NCBI GenBank assembly: GCA_030248295.1
Contig: JASANH010000427.1
Coordinates: forward strand, 388,961-452,960
Direction of reading: 5' to 3'
From: Mesodorylaimus sp. YZB2_4
Lineage: Eukaryota; Nematoda; Enoplea; Dorylaimida; Dorylaimidae
Length of the DNA: 64,000 nt
Shown here: one piece after another, positions 13,021 to 24,329 of the stretch
Layout of the letters: each line of letters begins with the position of its first letter
Numbering within the stretch: position 1 is the stretch's first letter
The notes under the pieces: model-generated
Database searches by the model: none
The model's input: the letters and a program-made list of their open reading frames with translations, nothing else
What the model was told of the DNA's origin: nothing
Program-made: the position numbers and the translations under genes

Positions 13021-15855
13021 ATATAACACGACATACATATATATATATATATGTTTATATATATACATGGCATATATATACATATAAATGGCATGTATAT
13101 ATATATATATCTGCATGGCATATACATGGCATATATATATTTATATATATGCATATATATATGCCATGTATATGCCATGCATATTTATAGCGCATATATA
13201 TATTTGTATACGAATGAATACGAAAATATGTATATGATAGTGACTTAACTGGACTGGTTACGAGATGCATTTACTGTAGCAAAAGGTACAATATGCACTT
13301 AGGAGTTAAATATATTTTCGATAACAGTACATGATTATATTTTTGTATTGTATTTGATAATTATTTATGTAGATAGATGTATAAACATTCATTCGAATGT
13401 GTTAACTGTTTTAAATACAGAATTTATTAAAGTTTTTAGGGAATGAAAATGAATTAAATAAAATGAGTAGAATAGCGCATGGGTTTAATCGTGAATACTG
13501 TCTGAGTGAGTTAAAGATAACGAAAAAATATAATTTATATGCTATCATAAGAGTGCGTAGTTACTGTAAGAAAAGTATATATTCTTTGTTATATGACAAA
13601 TTATAAAAAGTCAAATTTTTGCTATGCCTTGCAAAGATTACATATCACTTCGAGAATAAGAAAACCATGTTCTCCTGTTCCATTTGCAATTCCCTTATCG
13701 CCTAACGAGCATTGTTTTGTGCTTTCAGATTTGGTACCGACGGTGGTTATTAGTCGTATTGACTGCTGTTTGGAAACAGAAGCCATGTTTGGAGTGGTGC
13801 AGTTTAGCGGAGCTCGCCTGCCCTCATTTGCCGCCCGTACGTAAAAATGACTATGCAGGATTGCCTTCGTTTCGGTGTACAGGTACGTCAAGTGCAGCAA
13901 TGGGTATGAATGGGTTGGGAGTGGTACATATGTACAGGAAGGTTGATTGTGAATATGTGGCACTGTCACAGGCCAGATGCATTTGCATAGTTTCACAGCC
14001 ATTGTGTTAATGCAAATGACAGTGCAGAAATCCTGGTGTTTCCAAAGAAACAAAAAAAATTAGTGAGTCTTTATTTCTTAAAAAATTCCTCTTTTTTGAA
14101 AAGATACATGCCTGAATTGGTTTCGCAAAGTGTTGGCTAGAAGCAGTGCACAGCTCAGTTTTTCTTCCTCCCTTTGACTGAAGTTTCCTTTGTGCGGCGT
14201 GGCAGCTGCAGTTTCCTTTGTTCGGCGTGGTAGCAGCAAGCAAACAACACAAATGCTGTTAGTCTCAATGGCATATACTGTATATTGGATACGTATTTGT
14301 GTAGTACATATAACTGTATAGTGAGTAAATATGTATATGTAAGCATACCATAGATCTGTGTTCAGAAAGCGTAGTACCTATACTGTATATATAAACATGC
14401 CTTCACTGTTATATTTGCATAAACATTCAACGTCTAAAATCAGCTTCAGGCCGCTCGCAAAAAACAACACATATTTTACATAACACTTTATTCTCGTCTT
14501 CTGCTGCAGTATGTCTTTTTTTCTCATAAATTGTAGGCTCAAGTGATTTATCAACTTGTGTGATGGTCCATTCATGGTTTATTCCTATTTATATAGGCTT
14601 TTTATTACAACGCAACTGTATATTGCAGATCCAGTATCACTTTTTCGCTGATTAACTGAAAGTGGTGTAGTTCTTGATAAAGTTACAGGAGAGGGAGATC
14701 ATATATAAAATTTGAATAAATTGACAAAAAAAACCAGCGGTTCTTGTATCCAAACATCCATCACTCATAACAATAAATGCCGTAGTGATAATATGAAATA
14801 TGACAAATCAGGCTGCACATGTGCATATTTTCTAAAAGTGAAGTGTCTTTATATTTTGCGTCTTCATGCACAACACACAAACCTTCGAAGGTTGCACAAT
14901 AAAAAAACCTACTGTATAATACGTATAATACAAAAGCCATAAAAGTTTGTTACTAAAAGTTGCCAAAACACTCACTGTCAAGTTGACAATTGCTTTATAT
15001 TATTTTTTCTTGGCAGTTATGTATGTATGTATGCGGATATGCTGTACAATGTAGCTAACAGCAACACTGAACTGCAGTTAATTACACTGTCAATGATTTT
15101 CATATATTATATCACTGGTCGAAAATTTAATACATATATGATAAAAATAGTATATATATACAGTATATATATACACTCAAGTAAAAAAATTGCGTTTTCT
15201 GACAATACGCAAAACATTTGGTGTAAAAAAAATATATTTTAAATATATATAGATATATAATTCATGATAAATATATATTTTAGCATGATGCAGTATGTAA
15301 CGTAGTATGTTATTCTGTGCGCGTTCTTTGCAGATTCAGTGACACAATAAAACTTTTGAATATGCATATATATGTACATTCTGTAAGTATTTAAAATATT
15401 TCTGCTCTTGTTGTCTAGATCCGGAGATCGGAACTTCCTGGAACAAGAATTCCACGTATGGACAATCGTGTGACTGCATGCATCCATGCGATCCACAAGC
15501 CCCGACTGTTTATTGGGGCTGGAATATAAGAGCAGAGATACCAGAATTTTGTCGGGATTATAGAAAGCGGGATTGTGCATCGAGCAAAAGCACTTATAAA
15601 ATCAAGTCATCCAATAATCGACGAATAAGTATTGCTGCCAAAAAGACCTCTTCATCAGCGACAACATTGTCCTTGGGAACGACCATTTCGTCAACAGCTG
15701 TGCCATCGACAGATGACTTTCGCCCTCATACGAGCACGATGGAACTGAAGATGGGTGATGAACAAAGTGGTGCGAGACAAGTATCAGTCAGTTGGCACAG
15801 TGCATGGATGTTCTCTATATATGGATTTATTCGATGGCATTATGGGCGCAGTTGA
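8552..15855 (+). CDS. NLF-1/FAM155-like NALCN-channel accessory protein, three exons
   Basis: Predicted exons are 8552-10171 (540 codons, donor GTAAGT), 13729-13882 (acceptor CTTTCAG, donor GTACGT) and 15419-15855 (acceptor TTGTCTAG). The phases (0, then 1) join cleanly into 736 aa. A hydrophobic segment lies at residues 150-174. The family's Cys-rich core spans the exons: SCRTC (489-493), NCSECK then YRRWL (535-547), PCLEWCSLAELACPHLPP (559-576), the diagnostic YAGLPSFRCTD (582-592), then SCDCMHPC (608-615). This matches the order of motifs in FAM155A/NLF-1, an ER/plasma-membrane protein needed to fold and deliver the NALCN leak channel. The segment between YRRWL and PCLEWC is shorter than in vertebrates and lacks some Cys. 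The N-terminal 150 residues are unusual and basic. The C-terminus is uncertain: a hydrophobic tail lies in another frame at 15834-15896. Confidence 0.82.
12625..12715. repeat. AT microsatellite with TACACATATA interruptions
   Basis: Runs of (AT)n and (TATA)n interrupted by 'ACACATATATGG' and 'ATACGTATAT', inside intron 1 of the NLF-1-like gene. Confidence 0.8.
12975..13212. repeat. Compound (AT)n / CATGGCATATATA microsatellite
   Basis: A long (AT)n tract followed by reiterated 'ATATATACATGGCAT' units in both orientations (CATGGCAT / ATGCCATG). The whole tract is highly self-complementary and produces spurious reading frames on both strands. Confidence 0.85.
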
Positions 15856-17035
15856 TCGTGGTCGGGTGGGTGGCTGTTCAAATGTACTCAGGGTGAGTGC
15901 TCGATGCTGACTACTAAGATCGAAGGGACGCTGGGTCCATTGTTATTCTGGGCAATGCGGGTCATTTGTGAATAGGCATTCGGGGGATACGCGTTCGGAC
16001 AGTTCGCTGGCGACATATGACGTACGTCTCGTCTTTTAAATTGCATTTCTTGACCTAGGTCAAAAGCTAACTCTAGTAGACAGGAATCCGCGATTATTTT
16101 CTTGGTGCTAAGGAAATTTATTAAGGTTGTCTTTGCAGAACACAAAATGTCTGACAGGAGTTTTGCATTAATTTTTTGCCATCACAAAATTTTAGAGTAT
16201 TTGAGCTTGCCATAAATATCTGTCTATAATCTAAAACTAAACAGGACGAGACGGTGGCGCACAATGAGCTAAAAACATTAGGAACGATATTTTCTTACAT
16301 TCCGAAACTTTATGGAAAGTTTGTGCGAGTATTTGTTTTGACAACATTGCATTTGTTGCGTTTCAGTTAGGAAATGGTTTTTTTAGCTCATGTAAAATGT
16401 GGTTTTTGCGAGATTTATGTGAATATAAATTAATAGTAAGCTGTGCGAGTAAAAGCATCGAGTTTACTTAATTGCAAGTGCTAGTGCACATTGAAGATTT
16501 TGTTAGAGTATGATTAGATGGCGTGTTTGGAAAGAAAGTAGATCTTTGGTTATCTTTTGCTCGCACTTAGACTTTGTTTGATGCCGGTGTTTTGGCCTAT
16601 GTTATTGTTATGGAAGGTACAAATAAAAGTACTGTATGTAACTGGAAAACTGCTTTGTAATTATGAAAATATTCATTAGTCACGCGTCGAGTATGGACAA
16701 GTCGCTGCTGATTATGAGATCCATCCTTGCATAGCCACATTTGTGGCCGATCTACAAAAGCAAAGGGATATCGCAAGGCAACTCGACGAGTTTGATTGAT
16801 ATCTCCAAAGCTGGGTAAACTTTATGAAAATTTTTGGAGTGTTTGAAGCTTTTGCAGGATTCTTAGCTATTATGTCAAGCGTGCAAGGGCCGAATATTAT
16901 TCAAATCATAAACTGGAGTCGAAACCCTACCAGAGGAGGGGATATGAAGAGTACGCTGAAGGCAAGAAGTCCAGCAAGAAATTATGCGCATGGGACTGAA
17001 CCGATGGGACTTCCAACCCGTTTCGCCAACAGCCG
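15856..17035. other. Intergenic 3' flank of the NLF-1-like gene
   Basis: No gene is supported. A hydrophobic tail frame of the upstream gene may extend to 15896, followed by a good donor-like GTGAGT at 15893. A polyadenylation-like AATAAA is near 16621. Positions 16824-16900 encode a signal-peptide-like start (MKIFGVFEAFAGFLAIMS), but no downstream exon was recognised. Confidence 0.4.
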
Positions 17036-17240
17036 CCCAGCAGTCATACTATGGCAAGCGAGGGCGTGAGGTGACTAACTGTTGCAGCAGGCTACCTCTC
17101 TGTGTGTCTGCTTGGAGCATCTGTGCCAGCACCGTGGAACCAACATGGAACAGAGCTGCGGCCGCCCAGCCAGGGTTGCTGGCGCAAGCAATGCGGGGTC
17201 AACGCCTTAACCAACTCCGCCACCCCGCAGCTCTATTTTT
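17036..17240 (-). repeat. tRNA-headed SINE, family 1 (partial)
   Basis: Read on the minus strand from about 17236 it begins GCGGGGTGGCGGAGTTGG, which contains a perfect Pol III A box (TGGCGGAGTTGG). It continues with a body shared with the plus-strand copy at 21056-21470, including the blocks GCATTGCTTG and CCTCTCTGTGTGT. A clear B box was not found, so this is a derived or truncated copy. Confidence 0.65.
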
Positions 17241-17779
17241 AGGTGGGTGATGATTGTGTGCCGTGCCACTCTGTGCACCACTGTGCCACTGCGCCACAGT
17301 CCAGGTCAACAATGTTCAGTTTCAGCTTCTGTTATACTTTCGTTTTACGTCAGCTAGACCGTTTTGCCAGAGGAGCTAATGAATTTTTAACGGTTCAACT
17401 CTCAATGCATTGTATTAAAATGGCACTGGGGCCTGAAGAGTATTTGTTTGGTGAATACTGTACCATGGTTCTATCATTGTCCCACAAGCCATGTAAAGTA
17501 TTGATTGAACTTACATTTCTGAAGTGGGTGTTAGAAAGGCTCAATTTGCCCTGGACAGGGTGTCATAATGAATGCCTTGGCCAGGGCCGTAGAGAATAAG
17601 TTGCTCCACCTTTTTGTATGCTGTTGTTGCACGATCTATACAGAATAATATGACACGAGTCCAACAAATGTCGTTCCATCTTCGTGGTTGGGAGATCAGC
17701 GCTTTGATGATATCAGCTTAATCTGATTTTGGACACAGTAAGCGATGACAGCTAAGCTCTTGGCCGGGTCTTTCTCTCA

Positions 17780-17875
17780 CGCAAGGTGCGCAGTCACAGG
17801 CAAATGTTCGACTCGCAGTCTGTTAAACCTGGGCCGAGGTTAAGGGGGCATTAGAACCTCCCTCATTCAGATCTG
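17780..17875 (+). repeat. Degraded tRNA-derived SINE fragment, family 3
   Basis: Contains 'CTCTCACGCAAGGTGCGCA' followed by 'TGTTCGACTCGC', a B-box-like motif. The same order occurs on the minus strand at 26700-26815. Confidence 0.5.
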
Positions 17876-18144
17876 TGCAACGTATTCATTCACCATCGAG
17901 TGTGCATCAGCGTTTGCTGATATAGTGAAACAAGAGCATGAAAGACTAACATGAACTTGAACATGGCAACGTTTACAGATCAATCAATGACAAACCGCAC
18001 CATTCAGTCCTAATACCCCTTTTTTTGGGGGGGGGGGGCAAAAAAACTACCTAAAAGCGAAAAGCTAGGTTCTGAAAAGATGCTGAAAAGATCTGAAACT
18101 GCATAAGATATTTAAAAAAGTAGAAATGTTATCAGATTGCTCAC

Positions 18145-18217
18145 TTTGTGCTAACGGGGGATTGGAAAGAACAAAACTCGAAATGAATAGTATCGCGCAT
18201 ATGGCCACTCCAGCCAT
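18145..18217 (-). pseudogene. Orphan signal-peptide exon of a lost lectin-PAN paralogue
   Basis: On the minus strand, ATG at 18217 encodes MAGVAICAILFISSFVLSN... ending in LAQ and a GTGAGC donor. It is 73 nt long with phase 1, identical in length and phase to exon 1 of the copy at 28359 and clearly its closest relative. Downstream there is an intron-2 acceptor remnant (GCAGTTTCAG near 18093) followed by the exon-2 opening ATCTTTTCAGC, after which homology stops. The rest of the gene has been lost. Confidence 0.75.
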
Positions 18218-18249
18218 GACCTGTGTATGCGCAGCTGGCTTCCTGGGAA

Positions 18250-18573
18250 CAGTGATGGAAAATATGCCAGTCAGATTATCTCGCGGCCCAGGTCCACCAA
18301 AGCCAATAAGAAACTTAGCGCAAGCTTAATAGCAGAGATTTTTCGGCATGAAGTGCCATTCTTCGCGAGGGATGCTCAACCAGCAGCTATTGCTAGAATT
18401 TTCGATGGGGTATTCCATGTTACCATGAACGTCATTATAGCCGACGCCCATTCTTTGCTTCGCCCCATCCACGTAGAAGACAATTGTTCAAAGATCCTTT
18501 CGTTGTCCAAAGCTGAACTGAATTCATAATTAACTTAAGACCAGGAAGGGATTTGTTCAGTGCCCACGTCTGA
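18250..18573 (-). promoter_or_regulatory. Class I upstream block of the lectin-PAN family
   Basis: Sequence around 18370-18440 (AGCAGCTATTGCTAGAATTT ... GTTACCATG) recurs upstream of other family members in the same orientation relative to the start: near 21960 (copy A), 24440 (B), 31670 (D), reverse-complemented near 28130-28220 (C), and orphaned at 37515. Conservation of non-coding DNA next to each start suggests a duplicated promoter, although shared duplication alone could explain it. Confidence 0.55.
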
Positions 18574-18883
18574 GGCCGTATTCCAGAAACTCGAAGGAAA
18601 CCTCGAGGTGAAAGGAAAATTTTCCTTCAAGGTCACTGGAACTTTCCTTCAAGCTCGCAGGGTAAAATCTCTTGGAGCTCGACGGAACTTTCCTGTGAGC
18701 TTAAAGGAAAATCGCCCGATGAGGTGACCCTATTCCAGAAGCACAGTGACCTCAAAGGAAACTTCCAGTGAACTGGAAGGAATTAGCTGAGTGGATGTTA
18801 CGGTTTCAACCAAGTGACTACATGTTCAGGCACTCACACATGATATGGAAAACCTCACAGGAAAACGTTTCTGGAATACGGCC
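18574..18883. mobile_element. 310-bp MITE with 17-bp terminal inverted repeats
   Basis: Begins GGCCGTATTCCAGAAAC and ends with the exact reverse complement. The interior is rich in AAGGAAA and CTCGA repeats and has no ORF. It interrupts a duplicated lectin upstream block whose uninterrupted version is at about 37690-37720. A related, partial copy is at 29980-30145. Confidence 0.75.
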
Positions 18884-19360
18884 CCTGGTTAGTAATACCA
18901 CGTTTGACCTCGAGAAACGACCTCTCACACGGAAATCTTTGCTTGATGAAGCCAAAACCTCTGAAGTGGCCGCACACAATGTTGTTCTAAAAAAATAAAA
19001 AAATGATCCTCTATCTCTGAAAAAATGTTGTAGCTTGGAATCCAGAAGCTCCAACTTTGCGTTGATTTCTAGCCAGCCTCCCCTGTCAAGCTGCTCATTT
19101 TTGTTGGCGATGCTCATATGAGCTGTGCGCATCAGTTTGCACATACCAGCTGGGATTCTCCCTTTGAGATTGTAATCATAAGATTCGAGCTTGTCAAATA
19201 TTTTATGCTCGAAAAGCTGAATACTACCAGCAGGCGGAATAATTTTGTTAGCTGTGGTTCCCCTTCGTTAAAATTAGCTAAAGGCTTCAGTTTTTTCGAA
19301 TAACCTAAGCATACCCCGTCGCCTTTATAAAATTTGATAAAATTATGACGCTATCAGACT
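18884..19360. other. Duplicated upstream DNA between head-to-head lectin promoter blocks
   Basis: Resembles 37720-37860 and 38390-38520: shared pieces include CCTCGAGAAACGAC, GATGAAGCC and ATAAGATTC-AGCTTGTCA. It links the class I block (minus) to the class II block (plus) below. No ORF is supported. Confidence 0.5.
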
Positions 19361-19640
19361 ATGCACTTTCATTGATTTGGGTCAATTAATTTTGGTATTA
19401 TTATGCGAAGAGGCGTCCTCTTTAAACGAAACACGCGTCATTATCAGCCCAACTCTCCAATCGAAAGAGAGCACCAAGCAATTATCCCTGTCTCTATGAC
19501 AGTACAAACTATAGGCCTAGCGCAGACAAATTATAAGATGTCATAGCGGAAAGTAGTTGTGACGTGGGAGGGCATATTGAACTGGGGTGAACTGTGTTTA
19601 GTGACAGCACCGTGATCAAAGTGATCAATTAATTCTGTCG
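19361..19640 (+). promoter_or_regulatory. Class II upstream block, orphaned
   Basis: Contains TTGATTTGGGTCAATTAATT, TATGCGAAGAGGCGTC, ACCAAGCAATTAT and GTCATAGCGGAAA. The same series precedes the plus-strand lectin copies at 39230 (38870-39060) and, more diverged, 47581 (47205-47340), and occurs at 37255-37480. Here no lectin gene follows on the plus strand, so it appears to have lost its gene. Confidence 0.5.
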
Positions 19641-20192
19641 ATTTGCTTTTGAAGATAATTTGTGTTAGGGCAAAAGGCGAGTGGGCGAAAAAGATGACTT
19701 GGATTTCGTTTTTGTTTCTCTCACAATCCCACCACTCAGAACAAGCCTTTACTCGAACTGTCCTTCATACATCGCGTACACCCCTCACATGCTATGCTCA
19801 CTCGGCGCCTAGCCTGTTGACTCATTAGCGGCCTGTCAATCATCGCTGCGTGGGCCAACCTATCAATCGAGCCTGACTCGAATCAAGAATAAAATCAAAG
19901 GCGCACTCAATGAAATGATTGCTCACAATCAGACTCGCTCAACGAGAATCACTTCTTTTCTTCCTTGTTTTAAATGACATAGTTAATATGGTTTACTTTC
20001 GAGATTCAGTGTGAAAAAACGTTGTTCGCAGTATATATATATGAGTGAGCACGTAAAAATTTGACAGTAATTATTTGCATTGCCAAACAAAATCAGAACA
20101 AGCCGCCAAACGAACAGTCCAGAAAAGCCACACTGCCTACTGTAAATCGCGAGGGTGACAGAGCGCAAGGGTTTCTACAGTGCGACAGGAGA

Positions 20193-21820
20193 CTATGGCA
20201 CATAGTTGTAGTGCGTGCAGATGTCAGTTTTTGGTGCTGTTCTTGGACATGCCGGGCAGGGGTCTAAAACTGAGAACGAGAACAGCTCGCAAGACACTAT
20301 AGAGTTTGTGGTATTTTGGATGAAGTTAAAGCTGCGACACCACACCCTTCGCCAGCATGTATCAGCGCATTCTTGTGGACTCGTGGCCGCCTTTACCTCG
20401 ATGGGTGTCTCCGTCATGCAAATATTCGTTTTTTTGTATTCCTCATCTCTAACTGAAACGGAAGCGCTCGATCAATTGGATTAGTCGAGATGGTAGGTTA
20501 TTTGCAAGCTTACTCGAAAGCTGGCACAGGGCGGGGCGGGTCGCGTTACACTTGACATCATTAATCGATCCATTTGACCCCACGACCATGCAGTATTCGC
20601 CACCACCATCCTTCGCGCCGCACAAATGATGTCTAAGCCACGTGTTTCCGGCTACCATTCGTGAATTCGGAGTCGTTGCATCATCATACCAATATGTGCT
20701 ATCGCTGGTTACTGCGCAAGGTATACCACTTACGCCATATTGTCGCACAAGGGCCAAATATGGCTGATGTGTTCGAGTTTCGCTCTGAAAGCCGAAAGCC
20801 AGCCTTGCTGAAAACTTATAAGCTTATAAACAAAGAAGATGCTAATAAGAATTACCCTAAGATCTAGAATTTTGTCATACTCGCTCTTTGTGTGGATTTG
20901 ACCCAGTACTGCCCCTCTGTTTCGGCACTCTGTCCAGGCATCCTTCCATTCTGTTTCATTCCTCGTCAAGAAGAAGCATCTTGCGCCATCTTCTACACCT
21001 CTCAAACTGGAACACGCTGTCGCGTTGCATTGAAGATCTGAAACAGCCTGAGAAATAGAGCTGCGGTGACTCAGTTGGTGGAGGCGTTGGTCCCGCATTG
21101 CTTGGGCCAGCAACTCTGACTGGGAGGTCTCAGCTCTATTCAGGGCTGAGGAAGGCTGTTTAGTAAGCCCGTACTCATCGTCAGTCTTCGATGGCGATTT
21201 AGTATGTCAGTCGCTGACCTTGCAGGCCTGGCTTTGGGAGACTACCCAGTAATGTTGAGTTATGGACGTTGAACGAGTAGAAAACCAGGAAACTGGTTTT
21301 GGAGCACCAGTCTAGGGAAGAACTCCCCTTCATCAACCAGTATCATACTGGGGCGCAGGCGCTTGCACAGGATGCCCTCGTGTGAAGGGGTTTCTGTGGA
21401 AACACACAGAGGGAAGCTGTCGTGAGAGCTAATCACCTCACGGCCCCGCTTATCAATATCATGACTGCTGGAAACACGAGTTGTAAGTTCCGTGGCGTGT
21501 GTAGAGGGTTTCTGAGAGGTTCTACCGAAACTTATTATCAGACGACATAAAAATTTAGTCTGTCCCCAATGTCTCTTTGAAACCCTATTTTGGAAAGGCT
21601 GTATGTTATATGTTACTAGTGTTATAAAAAAAGACAGAATGTACAAACTGTGCCAAATCGGAGAATTGCCGAGAAAAAACCTGCCTTTTTTGTGGGTTTA
21701 CTCAATTCTCGGTCACATTTATCCAAAAACTTAGACGACTTTCTTACTTTGAGCGTGAATCGGATAAAAGAAGACGGGTGATAAAATTAACAGCAAAGCC
21801 CACTCTCCAGTCAGAGCCAT
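20193..21820 (-). CDS. Lectin-PAN copy A: secreted C-type-lectin-like/PAN protein, intact
   Basis: Minus-strand exons are 21820-21748, 21037-20856, 20784-20514 and 20452-20193, with GT-AG borders and phases 1, 0, 1, giving 261 aa. Exon 1 encodes a signal peptide (MALTGEWALLLILSPVFFYP ending in AQ). Exons 2-3 encode a C-type-lectin-like domain: ARCFFL, the WxxAxxxC helix, AVLGQIHTKSEYDKIL, then GIPCAVTSDSTYWYD, NTWLRHHLCG, GGEYCMV, INDVKC and ALCQL. The 'TPN' and 'ND' positions correspond to the calcium/sugar loop but are not a canonical EPN/WND set, so sugar binding is unproven. Exon 4 is PAN/apple-like (CMTETPIE, QECADTCW, WCRSFNF, CELFSFSVL) and ends in THYNYVP. The protein is probably extracellular. 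Intron 1 contains a SINE (21056-21470). Confidence 0.85.
21056..21470 (+). repeat. tRNA-headed SINE, family 1, inside intron 1 of lectin-PAN copy A
   Basis: Starts GCTGCGGTGACTCAGTTGG (A-box-like TGACTCAGTTGG) and runs through a body shared with 17036-17240. The 3' part (CACACGAGGGCATCCTG on the minus strand) resembles part of SINE family 2 at 27100. It lies just upstream of the exon 2 acceptor in an opposite-strand intron. Confidence 0.65.
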
Positions 21821-21839
21821 GGTCAATGCTCAATGCGCT

Positions 21840-22136
21840 TACTGTCGTGAAATTCAGTGAAGTTTTGGCCTTCTCTCGATAAAACTACCGCCTACCTCAG
21901 CAAAGTTCGCCCTTTTGGTACACTGGCTTTCGAATCAAAAACGTTTTCAAGGCAGCATATTTCCAATAGAATTTTTGATGAAATGGTCGACGTTACCATG
22001 GCCCCACACAATCGCCTTTTCAGCCGAAAGTGTTCAATTGTCTTTTCAGTGCTCTTTCGTCAACCAGTCCACTTTGCCATAGAAACGAATGATTTTTCGT
22101 GTCTATCCAGAACGGACTCTCGAAACCTGCTCCTCT
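21840..22136 (-). promoter_or_regulatory. Class I upstream block of lectin-PAN copy A
   Basis: Immediately upstream of the ATG at 21820. It contains GGCAGCATATTTCCAATAGA and GACGTTACCATGG, aligning with the class I block at 18370-18440. Confidence 0.45.
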
Positions 22137-22310
22137 CGTAACACGCGCCCACCACCTAACCAGCCCACCATCCCATCACCTGCTATGTCCTGTCCTGCCT
22201 GGTGTCGCCTCCTGAGTCTAGACGCCTGACTCCCGTCAGACGAATCCTTGGGGCTCGTACATGGTGCCGCAGGGGGCTTACGCACTCCGCATAAAGCTCA
22301 CTGGGGTGAC
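22137..22310. repeat. Dispersed repeat shared with 34920-35050
   Basis: Both copies run from CACGCGCCCA through CCTGAGTC and ACGAATCCTT to TGCGGAGTGCG-type ends (GCGCACTCCGCAT). No ORF is seen. Confidence 0.65.
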
Positions 22311-23277
22311 CCAAACTTTTTACAATCTGTCAAAGGAAATCGAATAAAACTTGTGTGAGTACTTTACCCATCCAGCTTGCGCTGGTGGTTTTGGTTAATA
22401 TTTGCGTACGCTGTAACTGAATACAGCTTTGTTGAGAGGAGTCTTGCTCGAAGCGGGCTTTTAACAATTAAAATTTTTTATCAAAGTTTCACCCTCAGAG
22501 TGCGCAGTTACAACATGTCAACAAAGATACATCGGGACTAGCCATACTTTGAGGTGTGTTGTATGGCAACTTCAATGGTTACCATACATTACATTGCTCT
22601 CTGTATGATCACCTCTGCGATGAGGAAGCGTACAAGGTGTGCCACTATCAGCGTAAGTGATTCATCCATTATGACTCTTCACTCATACTCATTCTTATAG
22701 TTTATTGGTGCCCGAAAGCTATTGCGCTCTCTCGAAGTAAGAGACACAAACACGAAACCAATGCAAATAAAACTTTTAAGTCACATAATGTCAGTGCAGA
22801 CATGACATGTTTAAAACGAGTTAGTGATAATAAAGCTAAATCAGACGAAAGATCATTCCAAAAAAAGTTAGTTGGGGAAGCAAACGATTTTAGATTTGTC
22901 AGTAGCTCTCCATGCCTGCTGACACCAAACCCCTTTATGCTGAATTCGCTTAACGGTCGGAAATCTTGGTGATAATTTTCATGACAGGACATACAGTGCT
23001 CGAGTACAGAGCACATAAAGGAATGATATGACATAGTAATCGACAATGAACATGAAACCTAATGCAACAGCAACCCAAATGCGGTCAACCTAGCATCTAA
23101 CCAAATCATGTCGAAAAGCTAGCTGGCAAAAGTCATTGAATCGCGCTTCATTATATGCCTAAGGAACGCTTGCAGGTCTTATAAAACGCCAAAAAAGACA
23201 GCCATGGTGCAAAGCCAGATCTCAAAATTGCTTATAAGCCAGTGTGCATTAGCGTTTCTGAACCAACTGGCGGTCTG
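22311..23277. other. Intergenic
   Basis: No gene or clear repeat is seen. A minus-strand 114-codon open frame (22702-23046) has no recognisable features. Confidence 0.4.
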
Positions 23278-24275
23278 CTACGGCACGTAGTTGTAGTGCG
23301 TGCAGCTTCCATCAGTTGGAGCTGGACCTGTGCTTGGACACTTCGGGCAGGCGTCCAAAATTGAGAATGAGAACAGCTGACAGGAGGTTCCAAATGTTGA
23401 AAAATCAGTAATATAATTGAAACTTCGACACCAAATCATCTTCCAACACGTATCGGCGCAATCTTGCGGCTGCGTTGCAAGCATGGTCTCGATGGGTGTT
23501 TCCGTCATGCACACATTGGTTTTTCTGTATTCTTCCTCTCCCTCTAAGAAAGAATGCTCCTTAGTAAAAAGACATATTGTAGCGATTTTCGTAGCTCACT
23601 CGAAAACTGGCACAATGCCGGAAAAGACAATCTACACCAGACATCTTCGATGGTTCCAGCAGGCCTCAGAGTCATGCAGTATTCTCCGCCAATATCATAA
23701 TGATCACACGCGTGATATCTGAGCCAGGTGTTGCCGGCATTCATTTGCGGGTTGGGCGTCGTTACAGCATCGTACCAAAATGTGGTATCATTTGTGACTG
23801 AGCATGGCCTACCAGGTATGCCATCCTGACGTCGAAGTGCCAAAAACTGAAATGGAGCTTCCATCTGGAAGCGTAAAATGTTTCTCATCGTCTGATTATC
23901 TCCAAAACAAAATGTAAAAAGACCTGAAACAAATCTTACATTCAAGCCCAGTATCTTCTCATATTCGCTGTCCGTATGAATTTGAGCCAGGACTGCCCCC
24001 TGGTCCTGGCACATCTTCCATGCGGCTTTCCATGATGATGCCGCATTAGTAACGAAAAAGCATCGTGATCCATCCACTGCACCTCCCAAAGTGGCACACG
24101 CGCTTGGATTGCATTGTAGATCTGAAACTGCATGAGATACTGTATTTGGAGGAATAACAAATTGGATGGTTTGCACACTTTGTGCCAATGTTGGAATGGA
24201 AATGAAAGAAGTCAAAATGACCAATATGGCACATTTTCCAGGTCTAGTCATGATCTCTACGCGTGCAGTAGGCAT
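23278..24275 (-). CDS. Lectin-PAN copy B: secreted C-type-lectin-like/PAN protein, intact
   Basis: Minus-strand exons are 24275-24179, 24121-23940, 23846-23600 and 23543-23278, with phases 1, 0, 1, giving 263 aa. The start (MPTARVEIM) was chosen because copies D and G open with the same residues; an upstream in-frame ATG at 24284 is possible. The signal peptide ends at TLAQ. The lectin-like domain has DGSRCFFV, WKAAWKMCQDQGAVLAQIHT, GRPCSVTNDTTFWYD, NTWLRYHACDHYDIGGEYCM and PALCQF. The PAN-like exon has CMTETPIE, QDCADTCW, WCRSFNY and CQLFSFSIL, ending THYNYVP. Introns 1 and 2 are very short and in frame with the coding sequence, so an unspliced read-through frame of 246 codons exists. Copy D is its nearest relative, and their upstream regions are also duplicated. 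Confidence 0.85.
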
Positions 24276-24329
24276 CCGCTGCACAGCAGTGGGAAATTTA
24301 CGAAGTCAGAAGAACAGGCAACGAGTGGC

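Larger units (their letters stand above)
10172..13728 (+). other. Large first intron of the NLF-1-like gene
   Basis: A 3.56-kb intron bounded by GTAAGT and CTTTCAG. It holds a moderately GC-rich stretch (about 11050-11590) with no recognisable protein, and the AT microsatellites at 12.6 and 13.0 kb. Confidence 0.7.

Noticed and set aside
12744..13270. Tyr/Ile-rich open frames of 65-144 codons on both strands
   Set aside because: They are translations of the AT/CATGGCAT microsatellite inside an intron.
16824..17069. Signal-peptide-like start as an extra lectin-PAN exon 1
   Set aside because: It lacks the ACAAA|GT donor and phase of the family, and no exon 2 follows.
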